Source of the DNA: Cristatella mucedo
Lineage: Eukaryota; Bryozoa; Phylactolaemata; Cristatellidae
Direction of reading: 5' to 3'
Length of the DNA stretch: 64,000 bases
Assembly: GCA_009760855.2 (NCBI GenBank)
Contig: WPIO01000028.1
Span: forward strand, 374,001-438,000
Under the pieces are notes generated by a model that was not told where the DNA came from, did no database searches, and was given only the letters and a program-made list of their open reading frames with translations. The translations under genes were made by a program, and so were the position numbers. Below are positions 31,555 to 46,300 of this stretch, in pieces. Numbering within the stretch: position 1 is the first letter of the stretch; every line of letters starts with the position of its first letter.

Positions 31555-31775
31555 GATTCGTCATTTACGTGCTTATGCGTGCTGGCATTATGCATGCTGC
31601 CATTAACCATATTTGCATGCTGATCCTGTGCACGGCACCCATAACAATGCTATGCTTGTTGTCATTGAGCATGCTAGCACTAACCATTCGATCGTGCTTC
31701 CTTTGCAGCAAATGCACAGTGCCTAGAAAGAGATTTAGTTCTCCGAGGGTGCTATATCAAATGTATTATCATTAC
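31555..31775 (+). mobile_element. LINE-A 3'UTR and tail
   Basis: Repeated 'gcatgctg' 3'UTR motifs and the hairpin tail. Confidence 0.75.
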
Positions 31776-31784
31776 TATTATAAG

Positions 31785-32285
<501 letters not shown>

Positions 32286-33987
32286 GTAGGCAGAGCCACT
32301 GACATTTGATATGTCGAGCTGGGCGTCGCCCAGCCTAGAGGCCATCCCCGGAAGTGCAAAGCCCGAAGTCGGCTCCCAGTGTCCCCGAGGATTGGAACTT
32401 GAAACGGCATGTTCGCTCTTGTTCGGCGGAAGCTCTCGACTGGGGCTATACGTTGACTCCGACTATCGAAGCAGTTACTCAGCTAGCCGCTTCTTTGACG
32501 GCGTACGCTTGCACTCTTGGAGCGGAGCCGGTGCGATGGCGGGACTCCGGACGCCGATCGAGCAACTAAACGTTTGTGCGAACTTGCAGCGTGATCTCGC
32601 GCCTCTATAGTTTGCTGTCGTTAGGATCATCCATTGTAGACTTTTCTAGTCCCCCCCTTTGCGTAGCGCATGCATGTGCATTATATCAAGTGTTGTGTAC
32701 TCGGATGATCACCCTTGAGCCACTGTGCTGGAGGGCTTGCATAGCGACCAATACGGGGCATATTTAGTTTGGGGTCCTAAAGTAAATAGGCTTTTACCCG
32801 TGAACCCGGCGCCGGATGAATGCCAAGCTAATTTCCGGCCATCATACCGGCTCTCTCTCCCTCTCTCCCTCTCTTGCGTTCCCTACGAAATTTAAAGATT
32901 ACGAAGTAACTACTTCAACAAACTGGATACTTGAGTGTGTACACATCTTAATAGGCTGTTTGAAGAATAGCGCTAGCCTTGTTCCGAAGGCCGATAAAAT
33001 ACTGCCAATCGGCCGCCGCAGGACTGTGGTTGAAATGGCGCCTTTTTGCATGTCGCACCGGTATTACCCTAGTAACTTCAGTTGTCCAACATCGGAAAGC
33101 ACGCGGGGTCTTACCGTAACCTTCCACGGTTGCGTTTTAATGCTCTTCAACTAGAACGAATTTACACAAGACGAGCACCAGGAGTTTGCAGTAGACGTGA
33201 TCAATAGAGAAACGGCAGAAGCACCCCCTATAAGGAACGGACGGGTAGACGCATTGAAAACCGGAGCAGCGTGTGTTGAGCAAGAAGAAAAAAAGTTTTG
33301 CAATGAATTTTGCTTTGCTCAGATAAAATCTCCTTCTTTTTCTTTGGGCCTCCCGCTTTCAGGTACACATCCCACGGGCAGTCTTGTCGTGTCCAGACGC
33401 TGGTAGTATGTATTCCATCGTATAACGCAGTCCAGGGGTAAGTGATTCTTAAGGACCTAGCAATTAAAAGGCAGCAAGACGACGCAGCTGGTAAATTAGC
33501 TACGCCCCAAGTTCGCTATGTCTGGTCGCTTAACACGCTCACTAAGAGAGTACGGCCGCATCTGTTACCAACAGCAACTGAACGGCAGCAATATTTTAAT
33601 GCTGTACATCTTAAGAAAATTAAATCGAATGCTGATCGATTAGAGTGCGTGACTGAACCAAAACAGATATCCGACCGGCACTTTACACGTCTGGAATCCG
33701 GCTTGCGCGCAGAAGTGTTAGTAATAACAAGCGCGGAAGTTACGAGTTCCGTCGGGCGCTCGTCTATCTGCGTCACAATCTTATCGCGAGACCACCCATT
33801 TACAATGTTATCGCGTGAATAACCAGACAAATTTAACGGTAGTTACTTAGTGACTTGATTAAATCGGTAAATATAATTTACGCGCTAAAGCTTAAGACTG
33901 ACAAGCGCCGCGGCAGTGGAGTCCGAGGTAAATACGACCTTGACATGAATGAGCTAACCTTGCAGACGACCGTCAGCACTCACCAAC
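32286..33987. other. Upstream flank of Speedy gene 2
   Basis: Non-repetitive, locally GC-rich sequence with unsupported open frames on both strands (for example 33442-33822). It probably contains the promoter and 5'UTR of Speedy gene 2, but I see no diagnostic element. Confidence 0.35.
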
Positions 33988-34210
33988 ATGTCTTGTTGCC
34001 AGGCGGCGCGACGAAAGCGGCCGAGGAAGGAAAGTTTCGGCTTCAATAGCGATAGGCGGAGAGCGCTCGACGAAGCCCCAGCACAGAAACCGGCGACAAA
34101 TAGCGAGACGCAAAAGAGAGTCGTGTCGCTTGAGCGACCCTTCCGGCCCCCGCGATCCGAAGCGTACGTAGTCAAAGGCTCGGAAATGCAAGCGTATTTC
34201 GAGCTCCTAG
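33988..34210 (+). CDS. Speedy/RINGO gene 2 exon 1
   Basis: The ATG at 33988 has A at -3 and is the first in frame. The exon encodes a basic N-terminus (QAARRKRPRKESFG) and then VVKGSEMQAYFELL, entering the Speedy box. Donor G|gtaagg, phase 1, is at the same position in the protein as in gene 1. Confidence 0.88.
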
Positions 34211-36377
34211 GTAAGGATAGGACTCTCAGTTGAGCCCGTAGCTAAAAAATGCGCCATGCTCCCGGCGCATTCCTGAATCCTCAGTCTCTTCTTCGTACCG
34301 TTTCGACGTGCCTATATTTTAAAGACGAAAAATCTGAGCACGAGCGTCGCTGTTTTGTCCGAGGATTTTAGTTGCAACGACATCTGTTTTTGCGAGTGGT
34401 CTCGATTTTAACGCCGATAAGTACGTTCGTTTGATTGCTCACTTTTATTGTGTCCCAGCGATTCGTCCTTTACGTGCTTGTGTGTGCTGACACTAACCAC
34501 ACTTGAATGCTGACCCTTTGCATGTCACCCCTAAACATGTTGTTCATGTTGTTTATCAAGCATGATATTACTCACCATTCAATTGCATTTCCCTTTGCAG
34601 CAAATGTAAAGCGCCTAGAGAGATTGAGTTCTCTGAGGGTGCATTATCATTGTTATTATTACACTTCGGGGAACCATTATCGGTGGTTTCACTGGACAGT
34701 AGTACTGACGGGGTGCCTGGGCAGTTGCTCTCACCCCCCACGTCTCTAGGACGGTTCGGGTTCACCTGTCTGGCGAGCAGTTTAGACACTCCGAATATGT
34801 AAGTGAAATTCTTAAGGTTATTTCCGTTTGATATTATAAAGCCTCGAGTATTTCGGTAAGTGCTAAGACTATTAAGTGGAAGAAAGTGAAAGCTAGCTTT
34901 CGTTCACTGCAGTTATGTTGGATTCAAAGCTGCGGCTGATGGATGTATTTGGGTTTTTTTGCTTGGGTACTTTACTGTGTGATGATTAACAAGCTGTATT
35001 TATTCAGTTAACTTTTACGAACAAGCAGCGCTCAGCTTGCCTTTACGAATGGGGAGATGTTTACTAAATTCTGTTGCTGAAGAAAGCCACGTGAAAGAGG
35101 ACATTTATCTCTGTCTGCAACTCCACAAAGCCATAAGGACTATGTGGGTGTTACGCAGGAGTTTTATATAGCGAACTCACAGCCTAAACGGCTTTCGGTA
35201 TACATTTGGTAGCTAACAGACTTCGTCTCAAGCAACAAATAGAAAGTGGGAAGCATAGCAGAGTCAGGAGAGCAGTTGATGTAGTGAGTAGCATGGAAGT
35301 AGCAGCTCAGGACCGCTGAAAAGGATGAGCCATAGTCGGCAGCAGGAGAGTAGTTGTCGTTGCATGAGAATTGTGGAAGCGAGTTCCACAGTCTAGGACC
35401 TGCAGAGTTAAAGCTTCTGTTGCCAACGGTCTGTAAGCGGAGGAATGGAACAGCTAATTTAGTGTCTAGACAGGACCCGAGGGCGCAAAGAGGCTGACAC
35501 TGGTGCAGCAGTTCAGCTGGGTACGAAGGAGCCAAGCCGTGGTGGGCCTTGCGGGTCAGTGTAAGAACTTTGCTCTGTATCCGTTGATCAACCGGCGCCA
35601 TCCTAGCTCTTTTAGCAAAGGAGACACGTGCTCAAACCTCTGGGACTTGAAGACTAGCCTAGCAGCCTTGTTCATAGTTAGCTGCAGTGGCCTAGTTACT
35701 TTCTGTGGTAGCCCAGCCAAAAGGGAATTACAAAAATCAAGCCGAGACAGAACTAGGGAGCTAGTTAAATTTTTTTGCAAGCCACTGTGGAAGAAAGTTC
35801 CGAATAGGGATTGGACGTGATGGCTAGCTGTAGAAGCAGTCCTCTTAATGAAGCTTTTAAAATTGAGGCAGCTGTAAAAAAATAACACCTAAATTTCGAG
35901 CACGTGGTGATAGGTCGCACAATAGCAACACCTATTAGAACAGCAAAGCCTTTTAATCCAGCCACACGCTTAGGGTGTCCTATGAGCAGCAGTTCGGTTT
36001 TATCATCATTTATTTTCAAGAAGTTTTCCGCCACCCAGGATAGAGTGTCGGCAAAGAAATGGAGACAGGGAGAGGCAGTTGGAGGAAAGGGAGCCTGTTG
36101 CATGCTGAGGGCAAACGGCCCGGATCGACTGCAATGTGGACAGGGGCACTGCTTAAAATGACCAATAGAGCAGCAGTTATTTGCATTTCTAGGTCAAATA
36201 AAATTGGGGCCTTGCCAGATTAATGTTGAAATTGCAGATTTTTGGAGCAGCCCCTTGTTGCTGAGACGCAGCATGCACTGTTAACTCTCTCTTGCCGGTC
36301 CATGTGCCGACAAGAAGCCTATTTGTCTGCCAGTCTGTCTTTCAGTAATCTTGCTCACACTCTTGTGTCTCTCTCTC

Positions 36378-36448
<71 letters not shown>

Positions 36449-37158
36449 ACTCGTGCCAGCCGGCTCATATATGCATGTGTGCGTCTGCATGCAAGTGTGA
36501 GTTCGTGTCTGCATATATCTGTAAGTAGGATAGTGGCAGGTGTATTACTAGACATCCAGAAATGCATTTCTCAGGTTGAGTGAGCCGAGCCTTACGGGCA
36601 ACCTTCGCCTTAGTTTGGCCTATGAGTAAAATGGTTGCCTTTGATGACTGAGGTCGCAGGCTTGAGCCTTGCGGTGTATAGGAAGCTCGTGGATAGCTAT
36701 TAAATTATCCAAGGGTGCTAAATTAATGAAATATTTTTATATTTAAGGTTTGAAGTTCCAGTTATGTCATTAGGAAAACCTGATTTGGTTTTGTCATATT
36801 CAATCTCCAGCTTGCCCTTAAGTCGCGCTTGATTCCCAAAGGCTAATTCAATAAAGCATCATGCAGAAATCTTTTCCTTGGATGTTTTATATTTCTCTGA
36901 ATAATTTTATAGATTGGAACTACTCTGAGGGTATGATATAGTGCATAACTTACATAGTGACAGTCGTCCCCAGAGCCACTTTGCTTCCATTACTGTTAAC
37001 TAGCTAAGCTAAATGTATGTTGACTTTTCCAAATTACATTTTGTCGCTGTGTTGGCCTCTGCATTATTAATCTTGCATTATCATTCTAATAGCCTGTCTT
37101 TGTTACTCGGTGCATCTCGCATGTTTTTTTACTTTCATGGTAGACCTGCATATGCGGT

Positions 37159-37240
<82 letters not shown>

Positions 37241-40208
37241 ACACACACACACACACACATACAGACAGCATTCAGCACTCACGCACGCACACACTCACAT
37301 GGTGTACACAAACCACACACACTCACACGACAAATTTTCACTTGCTTGCACTTCATGCACATACACACATGAAATTATGGAAAGTGTGACTGAAGGAATA
37401 TAAATTCATTTGCCATTCGAAAGGCCAAAGCTAAAATAAAATAATTTTAAAGCTGAACAGGTGTTACGGTGTTACTGAACTGTTACACGTGTTACGGCTT
37501 TATTCTTCTCTGACTGCTTTCTCTTTTCAAAAGTCAATAATTTTGCAATTTTACTTTCATATTTGGCTCATATTGACGACTGTAAGGCGAACCTCATATT
37601 AGGGTGCAGCAGATCGAGCTAATGGAATGGCGGACTAGTTGGTGTGACCTATTCTGTCATTTATTAGGAGACGAATGCTAAACATTTATTAAAACATTGC
37701 TCACTGTAAATTAAATTCTTCATTTCTTACAATATGATTAGATTCGACGATGTATTTTCTAGTGTTTATTGCTTGGCTATTCTTGGTGACATTTTTATTC
37801 GATTTGGTCCTTCTGGAGAGGGTATTTCTGTTTTTTTTTAGAGACAACTCCAATTTTCAAGTTTCTGGCTCACGATGTTTGCAAGAAAGTATCAGACAAG
37901 GTGAGCAAAGGGAAATCTCATGACAAATTAAACAAGGTTTGCTCTTCCGGATCTTCAAAGTTTTTAGTTAAAACGACTTCATCATAATTGCTTGCGACCC
38001 AATAAAAAACGATAGGCGTTAAACTATGAGGCTTTAGACCAGCTCAATTCAGACTCTAAACTTTGAGATGACTTCATTGTGATTTTGACTGAAGCACTCT
38101 TGCTATCGAGTCCAGTCACCACCCAGTATCGTGTAAGTTCAGCAGAACTTTGGCTAATGGAGTTTAATTGTGATAACGCTGTATTCTTGTGTAGGTGTCA
38201 TGTAAGCATCTTTTTACTGCCGGACATGTTCATTTGCGGTCCCTAGGTACGGCACCACATCACCAGGGCAAGCTCTGTCTCTGGAAGGAATAATTAAACG
38301 GTTCGGAACGCTCCCCTTCCTGCTAATTTAAGCTCATTAGCCTGAATTCCTGAATTCCCCACTCTGTAACATTGAGAAGCCACGGTCCAGTGGGAGTCTG
38401 GTTGAAGAACTTATGACACTACGGCACTTGACTTGAGGGTTTCAACACTTCCCTGCAGGTGAATTGGAATGTAGCTTTTTAAACGCAGACTAACTAACGA
38501 CTGAAACTAGTATCTATAGAATCCTGTGGTATTTTTCTATAGCAATTTGGAGTAAATTTTTCTGATTAGACTTTAAGGATAGATTAAATGTCGAGATGTT
38601 TTAAATTAAGTTTATTAGCAGGTTCAGTTGAAAGTTAAAAGTCAACTGATTTGACAGCATCATTTATATAGCAGCAACAGAATGTCAAGAGTCTTTCACT
38701 TCTGTTTGCAGAGGGTTATACAGAATTTCCTTCAGCAGGACTTTAACCTACGACCTGGGTCACAAAGTACGAGCATCTTGCTGCTAGGTTAAGATAGCCC
38801 TTACTGATGTCATGGCTCTGATTGTAGTTTAAGCCTCTCTTCCGGTAATTGGTTGCTAGAAATGGAACTGTCAGATCAATTATCTCGTATCCTCGTTTGA
38901 TCCGCACGTATTAACTTGGTCTCAAGCCAAGCAGAAACCAAGTTCTCTTTGACCATTATATGAGGCCTTAATTTTCTGTCAAAACTAGCTTCACTGCTAA
39001 GAAGAGCCGGTCATCCCAGTGATAGATCTACACTCTATTAGCTTTTCACTATCAGACCCACGGAAGGTAACTTGCAATCAAATCGAAATTTATCAGCCAG
39101 TGTTAACTTACAAAGGCTGACCCCCTCGTATGCTCGAAAGTGGCTGTGCCATTGCTGCTGATGCTCTTCTGCATCTCATTGGAGCAGTCCGTCTTGCGTA
39201 ATGCTCGTGCAAAGTATTTCTATGGTTTTTATTTGCATAAGTTGCATCAATATTGTGCAAAGTATTTTAGTGATCCTACAGGCTTGGCTGCATCTTTTAA
39301 AAACTCGTTCATTTATTTCAGGTGTGCACCTTTGCATACTTTGTTTATGGTTTAAACTCTGAGCTCCTAAATTTAACAACTCTAGAATCCCCTAAACATT
39401 CTAAAGCATTGTAATTTCACTGAAGCAGCTTATGAAAAGTCAAACGAGCACAGTTTATTTGAGTTGATCCTGTGATTGGTCAAGGTACTGAACTTATCTT
39501 TGAGTGTATGTGGGCAGAAACTGGTAAGCTTCTAAATTAAGACTGAGTTTTTTACTTAAAGCTACATCGCATGGTTTATCTAAAACACACTTTCCGGAAG
39601 AGCCACCGGTCTTTCTGGTGCCGAACACCTTCCCACTTTGGCTTCTTTATTTTTCTGGCTGATTTAGGCAAGGATCTTAGGCATCAGGCACTTCTGCACA
39701 ACTCGTTGTGCAGAAATGGCATGGGCTTGTCTGCACTGCTGGCTGTATTTTAATCATTTAGAATTTTCTGCTAGTGTAGCGGTTAAACTCAATAATAATA
39801 ATACACTTGATAAAGTGCCCTCAGAGAACTCAATCTATTTCTAGGAGATCTGGCTACTACCAGCTAGTTGGCTCAGACAGGAACCAAAATCTTTCCAGAC
39901 CGAGTCCTTGGCTGATGCCTGGCTCAAGAAAACAGTTGATGCAACCAGATTAGGCTCCTCTGTGGAAGTATTTGAATCTAACCACTCGTGTAGATGATTC
40001 TATAGCTGGTAGATGATTCGATAGCTGGCAAGTCCACCGAATACACTCTGCAGTACGGGCTTAGTATATTTTAAACTGCGTTTTGCTAAACTAAGCTTGT
40101 TTCTACTTTCAATAACACAATATAATTGCCCTGGCTATTCTTTCCATACATAAAATTAGTAAAGCGCCTAGAAAGAGATTTAGTTCTCTGAGGGCGCTGA
40201 ATCAAGTG

Positions 40209-40245
<37 letters not shown>

Positions 40246-43200
40246 GCAAAATGTTCATACATCAAATGTTAATGGATTTTCGGAAAGACTAGTAAATCCT
40301 TGCAAGTGGTAAATTATCAGTTTTTCAGAAAGTTCAAGTTGAAAGGGGTTAAAAATCCAGCTGTTCTGGTCAACGAGATGCCTGTTGTTTTTGGACATGC
40401 TGTTGACACCGATCGGAGGATAAACTGTAGGGGCTCGTGGGTTCGCGATGACGACGGAGAGTGAAGCCCCCACAAGCGAGTCGTGGCGTAGTCGACGACG
40501 GCTGTATTATATGATATAGCGCCGGCGTGCGTGCTTCTCCGGAGCACGAGGTGTTAAGAGAGAGAAGAGAGTGGATAGCCTGCAGGCAGAAAGTCAATTT
40601 CGCGGCAAGGAACGCATCACGTGCCGGCAAGGAGCGTTCCCGTTGGGCGAACGGAACTTCGGCTGGGGGCGGAGCCACGTGACGGCGACGACACGCCCAC
40701 AAAACATCCCAATTTTGCCCCTCTTGTTAAATTAGATTTATTGTATCTCCAGTTGCAAATCTACAAGGCCACAAGGACTAAATTTGTATATTACTGGAGT
40801 TCTCTAAACTCTCTAAGTGGCTTTCGGCAGACATGCGGTAATCGACAGACTCCATCTCAGGCAGCTAAGATAAAGTTAAAGCATAGCTGAGTCAGGATAG
40901 CAGTCAAGAATCTGAGTAGCATGGAAGCTGCAGGTTAGAAAAAACTGGAAAGGCTGTGCAGAAGTTGGAAGCAGGAGAGATGTTTCTTAAGGATTGCAAA
41001 ATTTAGTCCCACAGTGTAGAACCTACCGAGCAAAAGCTTCTGTTGCCAGTAGTCTTTAAGTAGAGGAATGAAACGGGCTATTTGTTGTCCATAAAGGATC
41101 TTTGGGCACGAGGAGGCTAAAATTGATGAAGCAGTTCAGCTAGGCATAAAGAAGCCAAACCATTGTGTGAGTTGTGCCAAACCATTGTGCGAGTTGTGTG
41201 TCAGGAAGAATTTTGCTCTGCATCCGTTAATCAACCGGGAGCCACTCCAGCTCTTTCAGCAAAAGAGACACTTAACTGAACCTCTTAAATTGTTTGGCCA
41301 CTCTTGCAGCCATATTCATCACCAGCTATTGAGGATTAATCGACATTTTGTGATACCCCAGTCAAAACTTAGTTACAGTAGTCCAGCCTAGACACAACCA
41401 CGGAGCAAGTAAGATCTTTAACCAGTCGTCGTTAGAGACGGGGTTTAATCTTAGGCAGACATCTCAGGTGATGGCTAGTAGTGAAATAAGTTCTTTTTAT
41501 GGAACTTTACAGGCAAGCATCCATCATTTAGGACACCTATACTCCAAGCCAATGTTGACAATTGACTACAGGATCACCAATTAGATGATCCGTGTCTTCT
41601 AGTCCACCTATTTGCTTAACACGTCCTCGGTTTAGGATTTTCATTTTATTGTCATATGTGGTTTAATCATATTTTTGCTTAAGGGAATTGTCCAACATCC
41701 AAGATCGATTGTTTTCAAGACAGGCATTCAGTTTTTTAATTCTTCCAGCTGATTCCAATGGTTCAAATGGCAAGTGCAGCTGGGTAGGATAAGCAATGAA
41801 GTGATATCTTTGGCCCGAATAACTATTCCGTATTAGCCGATCTCTTTGGCCCGAATAACTATTCTGTGAGGCTCGGTATAAATGGAGAAGACAAAAGGAC
41901 TGAGAACAGACTCAATGGAACTCTGGTGACTAATCTGCTGGATGAGGCATGACCATCACCCAACAAAGAAGTCTTATGAAAAAATTTTGTGAAATAAATG
42001 AAATCCTTATCTCTGGAAAATTGTTTTTTCTTCAATGTTATGCTTCTTTCCGTAATTAATTTTGAATTAATCTTATTTTATTTCTGTCTTGGGTTAAGCA
42101 CTGTGCAAATGACCTTTTTCCGCTACCGTTATTATTCACTTGAAAGTCTTTCCCATGAAATTCAAGACATATTAGCACTGCCATCTTCTTATTTGGGACG
42201 CCTCTAATTCTATTGGGTTCTAATGAAAAACTTTTCTCCCATGGTTTTTTAACAAAGTGCAGTACCGGTGCCTGGCTGGGGCCGGCTGGCTACCTTAAAT
42301 ATTAGCTCTGACAGTGATAGAGCTTACATCTATCTAGCTATGCTAGATAGCTCATTCTGATTAGCCCATTAGTAGTGTACCAGAAAAAATGGTTGGTCCA
42401 CAATTGAAGTCATATAAACATGAATTCCCTTGTTAATATGCTTACTGTTTCTTAAGTAGTTTTGCCATGCAAAGAAATTGCTATATTGCTGATGTTGTAG
42501 TATCTAATGGCTATGGTTTTCGTTTACTTCAAGAGGGCGCTGTTCGACATCAAAGAGTATACAACTAAGAATTTTTTTGCTGCATTGTAAGTAGTATGCT
42601 TCACGTCGATAAATTATTAATATCCTGTTGCAATGGCAGTTGCAAAAACTGCCACAAAGAGCATGATACATTGGCTCCTTCCATCTTTCAACCACTGACA
42701 AAGTATTCTATTGTGTTGTAAGGAATTTTGAAGTGCATGGATGAATTGAATTGAGATACCAATACAATGTAGCTTTCTGCAATGTGCATGCCTCCTAGTA
42801 TAACTAGTGTGCTTGAATTTAGTGCATCATCATGGTATGCATTTACTTGTGCCGTAGCAAATTTGTGTTCAAGTTTCTACTTGCCATTAAAAGTATGCAG
42901 ATGTCAGGACAACTGTTTTGCTTGGTTGGCTAAACTGAGCGATGAAGAATCTCTGGAAGCCCATCAAGTATGTGCTTGTAGTTGCAGCTTTAACTGTATC
43001 AAGAACTGAAGCAGCAAATGAACTTTATGTAGCGACCATAGTTATCTTTTGCTTTGCTCAGATAGCTTAAATGCCTAAAATGGCTGGGTGGCCGATGCCT
43101 TGCTATGCCAAATCAAAAACCAGATCGGATTTTCTTTAATGAGCTAGTGAAAGCCTTGGTGTGTACTTAACATGCTATGTTAATGAGGGTTACAGCCCAT

Positions 43201-43347
43201 TCTATTTACCACGCTGTCTTTTAATAATCTCATGAGTCGAATTCTATTATTGCATGTCAGTGACAACAAAACAAGAACATTGATGAATATGATTCTGTTT
43301 TGATATGAAATTTCCCAGTTACGTGCAACATAATTTTTATTTCAATG

Positions 43348-43386
<39 letters not shown>

Positions 43387-46300
43387 ACTAAGACTTATTA
43401 AAAAATTTAAATTGCATATATACATTAGCCGGTGGTGCCCTGCCCTGCCGGGGTCGTGGGTACTACCCTGGCATACCAGTTCAGTAACCGGGACCATACG
43501 GCTTCTGAGCCAGTTATGACATCTGAGACGCAGAGCCGTCTCAATGTCCTCTACGTGCGTGGGATTCCAAGGTCCGCCAGGCAAGTTTCATTGTTTGGCC
43601 ACGAACTGCCAATAGCCCGAGAGCCCATTAAGAAACTCACCACTGCCAAGACCGGTAGCCTAAATCCTAGCTGCTTAAACAGCCTCTTTTTGTATAGCGA
43701 CAGAAGAGCCTTTACGGCTATCACCACCTCTTGCAGTGGCAATAAAGGATCGCCCACCACAGGAATTTCGCATCAACGATTACCATATCGGTGCAATTGT
43801 CGATGACTAAATCCGGCTTGCCTGCCGACATGCAGTCGAGTGCAGTGGCTGGAACAGCTCAGATTAGGCGGCCCAGAACCAGGTTGTGTCGCACCGTGAT
43901 TGGCATGCAGCATCGGCGGCCGTGGCTCATCCAAACTCCATCCAAACTGGCGATGGCTCGGTCAAGTCGGTGACGGGCGACTTGGAGCACGCACGTATCG
44001 GGCGAGCACAGCATGCGACAGGCTTGCGCAGCACATAACATGGAGGCATTCGTCCCGAAATGGGCCAAGCTAATGCCGCCCGTGGAGCAAGGCGCAAACG
44101 AGGAAACGCATCGACACAAGTTCGGCAGACCGCACGTGAAGCAACAGAGCTCCACCAGAGCCTTGTGGCTAGCTGCAGGGCAGCCTTAGGTACAAGCTGC
44201 ACCCGACAAAGGTAGTCGAGCCATGGCAAGAGGAAAGTCGGCAATGCGTCAAACTTTTGCCAAGGAGCAAGAAGGCTGGCCTGCTGCTGGTTAATGTCCT
44301 TGGCGAGGGAAGAGCAGGCCTGCTCTATTTCAGCCCTAGGTTGCCCGAGAATCTGCAGAGGGTCCGATGTAGGTCACGGATTTGTTCTCTAGCAGCTCGG
44401 GATCCGCCTGCCGTGCAGGGTGATTGAGGTGAACACGGCCTTCACACTCTTGTGGGCGACGGCACAGCACTTCGCCGGCCAGAAGTGCATGTCAAGCATC
44501 GACGCAGCCTGTTCAGTTGCAGACACGAGGGCCTGTAGACCAGAGGACAAGGTTCGGTCATCTGTCAAGGCACAGACCGACAGGAAGGTTCCACCGAGCT
44601 GGAAGCAAGACTCGTGCATGCTGGCAGAGAGTCTGAAGACCAGTTCCATCGCCAGATCAAAAAGGACCGGCGACAGAGGGTTGCCCTACCGGACGCCGGC
44701 AGTCGTAGGAAACGCCTCCAGTGTCCTGTCGTGCACCCGAAGCTTCAGGAGCGATCCGGCATAGTTGCACTTAACGAACCTGCAGAAGCGCTCATCCACT
44801 CCGGCACGCGGAGGCACATGGAGCAGGGAAACCTGCAGGGTGCTGCTGAAAGCATTATGCAGGTCGAGGAATGCTGAGTGCACAATACCAGAACCCTGCC
44901 GATCTCTGGCCTCGTCAAAGGTCCACTCCACAAGGAAGGACTGCTCAAGGCCGTCCAAACCCGGAACACGGCCTTTTTGCTCTGGTGACAGCAGCCCATG
45001 GCCACCCCAGAACTTGCACAGCCTCGAGGCCAGGCTGCCCAAGAGCAGCATGGTGGGATGAAAGTTACCGGACATGCTTGGGTCGTCCTTCTTGTGTATA
45101 AGGATTGTAAAACCCGTTTTCCATGCAGAATGTACGTCCCTGAAGCAGAGGCAGTCGCTCAGGATGCAGACGAGGCTCAAGAGGAAGTATTCCATGCGGT
45201 CGGCTTCCGGAGAAGTGTTGTGGGGGTCTTCGAGCAGCGACGTCCTTCCTTTGATAACGGAGACATCAGACTAGACTGCTGAGCCGGGTGAAAGGGGATA
45301 GTCCGGGCAAGTAAAGTGTGCAGACGGTCAATGTCTGGGCCTGTGACTCGACCTCCCAGCGGAAGCCGCAGGCTGTTAGGTCACAGGTGAAGTACGGCGC
45401 TGGCAGCAGGATCTCGTGGACGGCCTTGGTGCGGTTGGACACGTAGAGGCAGTACAGGTGCAAGGCACACCTCACGTCCCATGGCTGCAGACTGCCGGAT
45501 GCAGAGCCTTCCAGTTGAGTTGGCGGTTGTTCAGGATGAATGCAGCAGTGCTTTGCTCGTGATCCTTGACCAAGCATCGGGCAAATGCCAACCAGTCCTT
45601 GCTTAGAAAGAGGATGGAGGCCACAAAGCCGAGTCAGTCGTTTGCCTGCATGCTGTTCTGTAAATGGGGCAGCCATAGCTCAACGAACTCGCAAGGCGAA
45701 CGTGGAGCATCTGTAGGAGCCGATTGCAGCTGTCCTGTAGGCTGAGGTACAGATACTGGCAAAGCAGAGGACAGCGGCACCGGGGCAGGGCGAGTAGTGT
45801 CAGATGGAGTGGCACGTGGTCTCAGATGGAAATGCACGTGGAGCAATGAGAGGGCATCGTCAAAGAGAATAGAGGGAGCTCGGGGTGGATCCCGAGTCAA
45901 GCTAGATGCCAGGGGAGGAGGAAGTTCTTCCACCGACAAGATGTGGTGCGTGTTGTGATGGCGTTTGCTGAGTACAGCCACGGATGAACAGTCGAAGGGG
46001 CAGAGCAGGCATCGGGCGAGGAGCGTGGAGTTGTGTTTGCGAGCAAGGCGGGAGGATAAAGAGTGTAGCTGGATGAAGCAGAGGATGGTGGACAAACTGT
46101 GGGGGCGAGGCAAAGGGCTGAGAGCATACCGGCAGTAGGTGCTGGGGGGGGGGCGTCCCTACAGGGGCAGAAGCAGACATGGTTAGGGTATATAGGCAGT
46201 CAGTGCCTATTGTATACATTACCAGGGCATTGCTGAAAGAACTCACAACAGCAAGAAGAATTCGTTTATGTTATCCTTCGGAGAACTACCGTCGTGCTGA

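Noticed and set aside
33442-33822. 126-codon plus-strand open frame upstream of Speedy gene 2
   Set aside because: No recognisable motif, no supporting splice sites, and an overlapping frame on the other strand is equally open.
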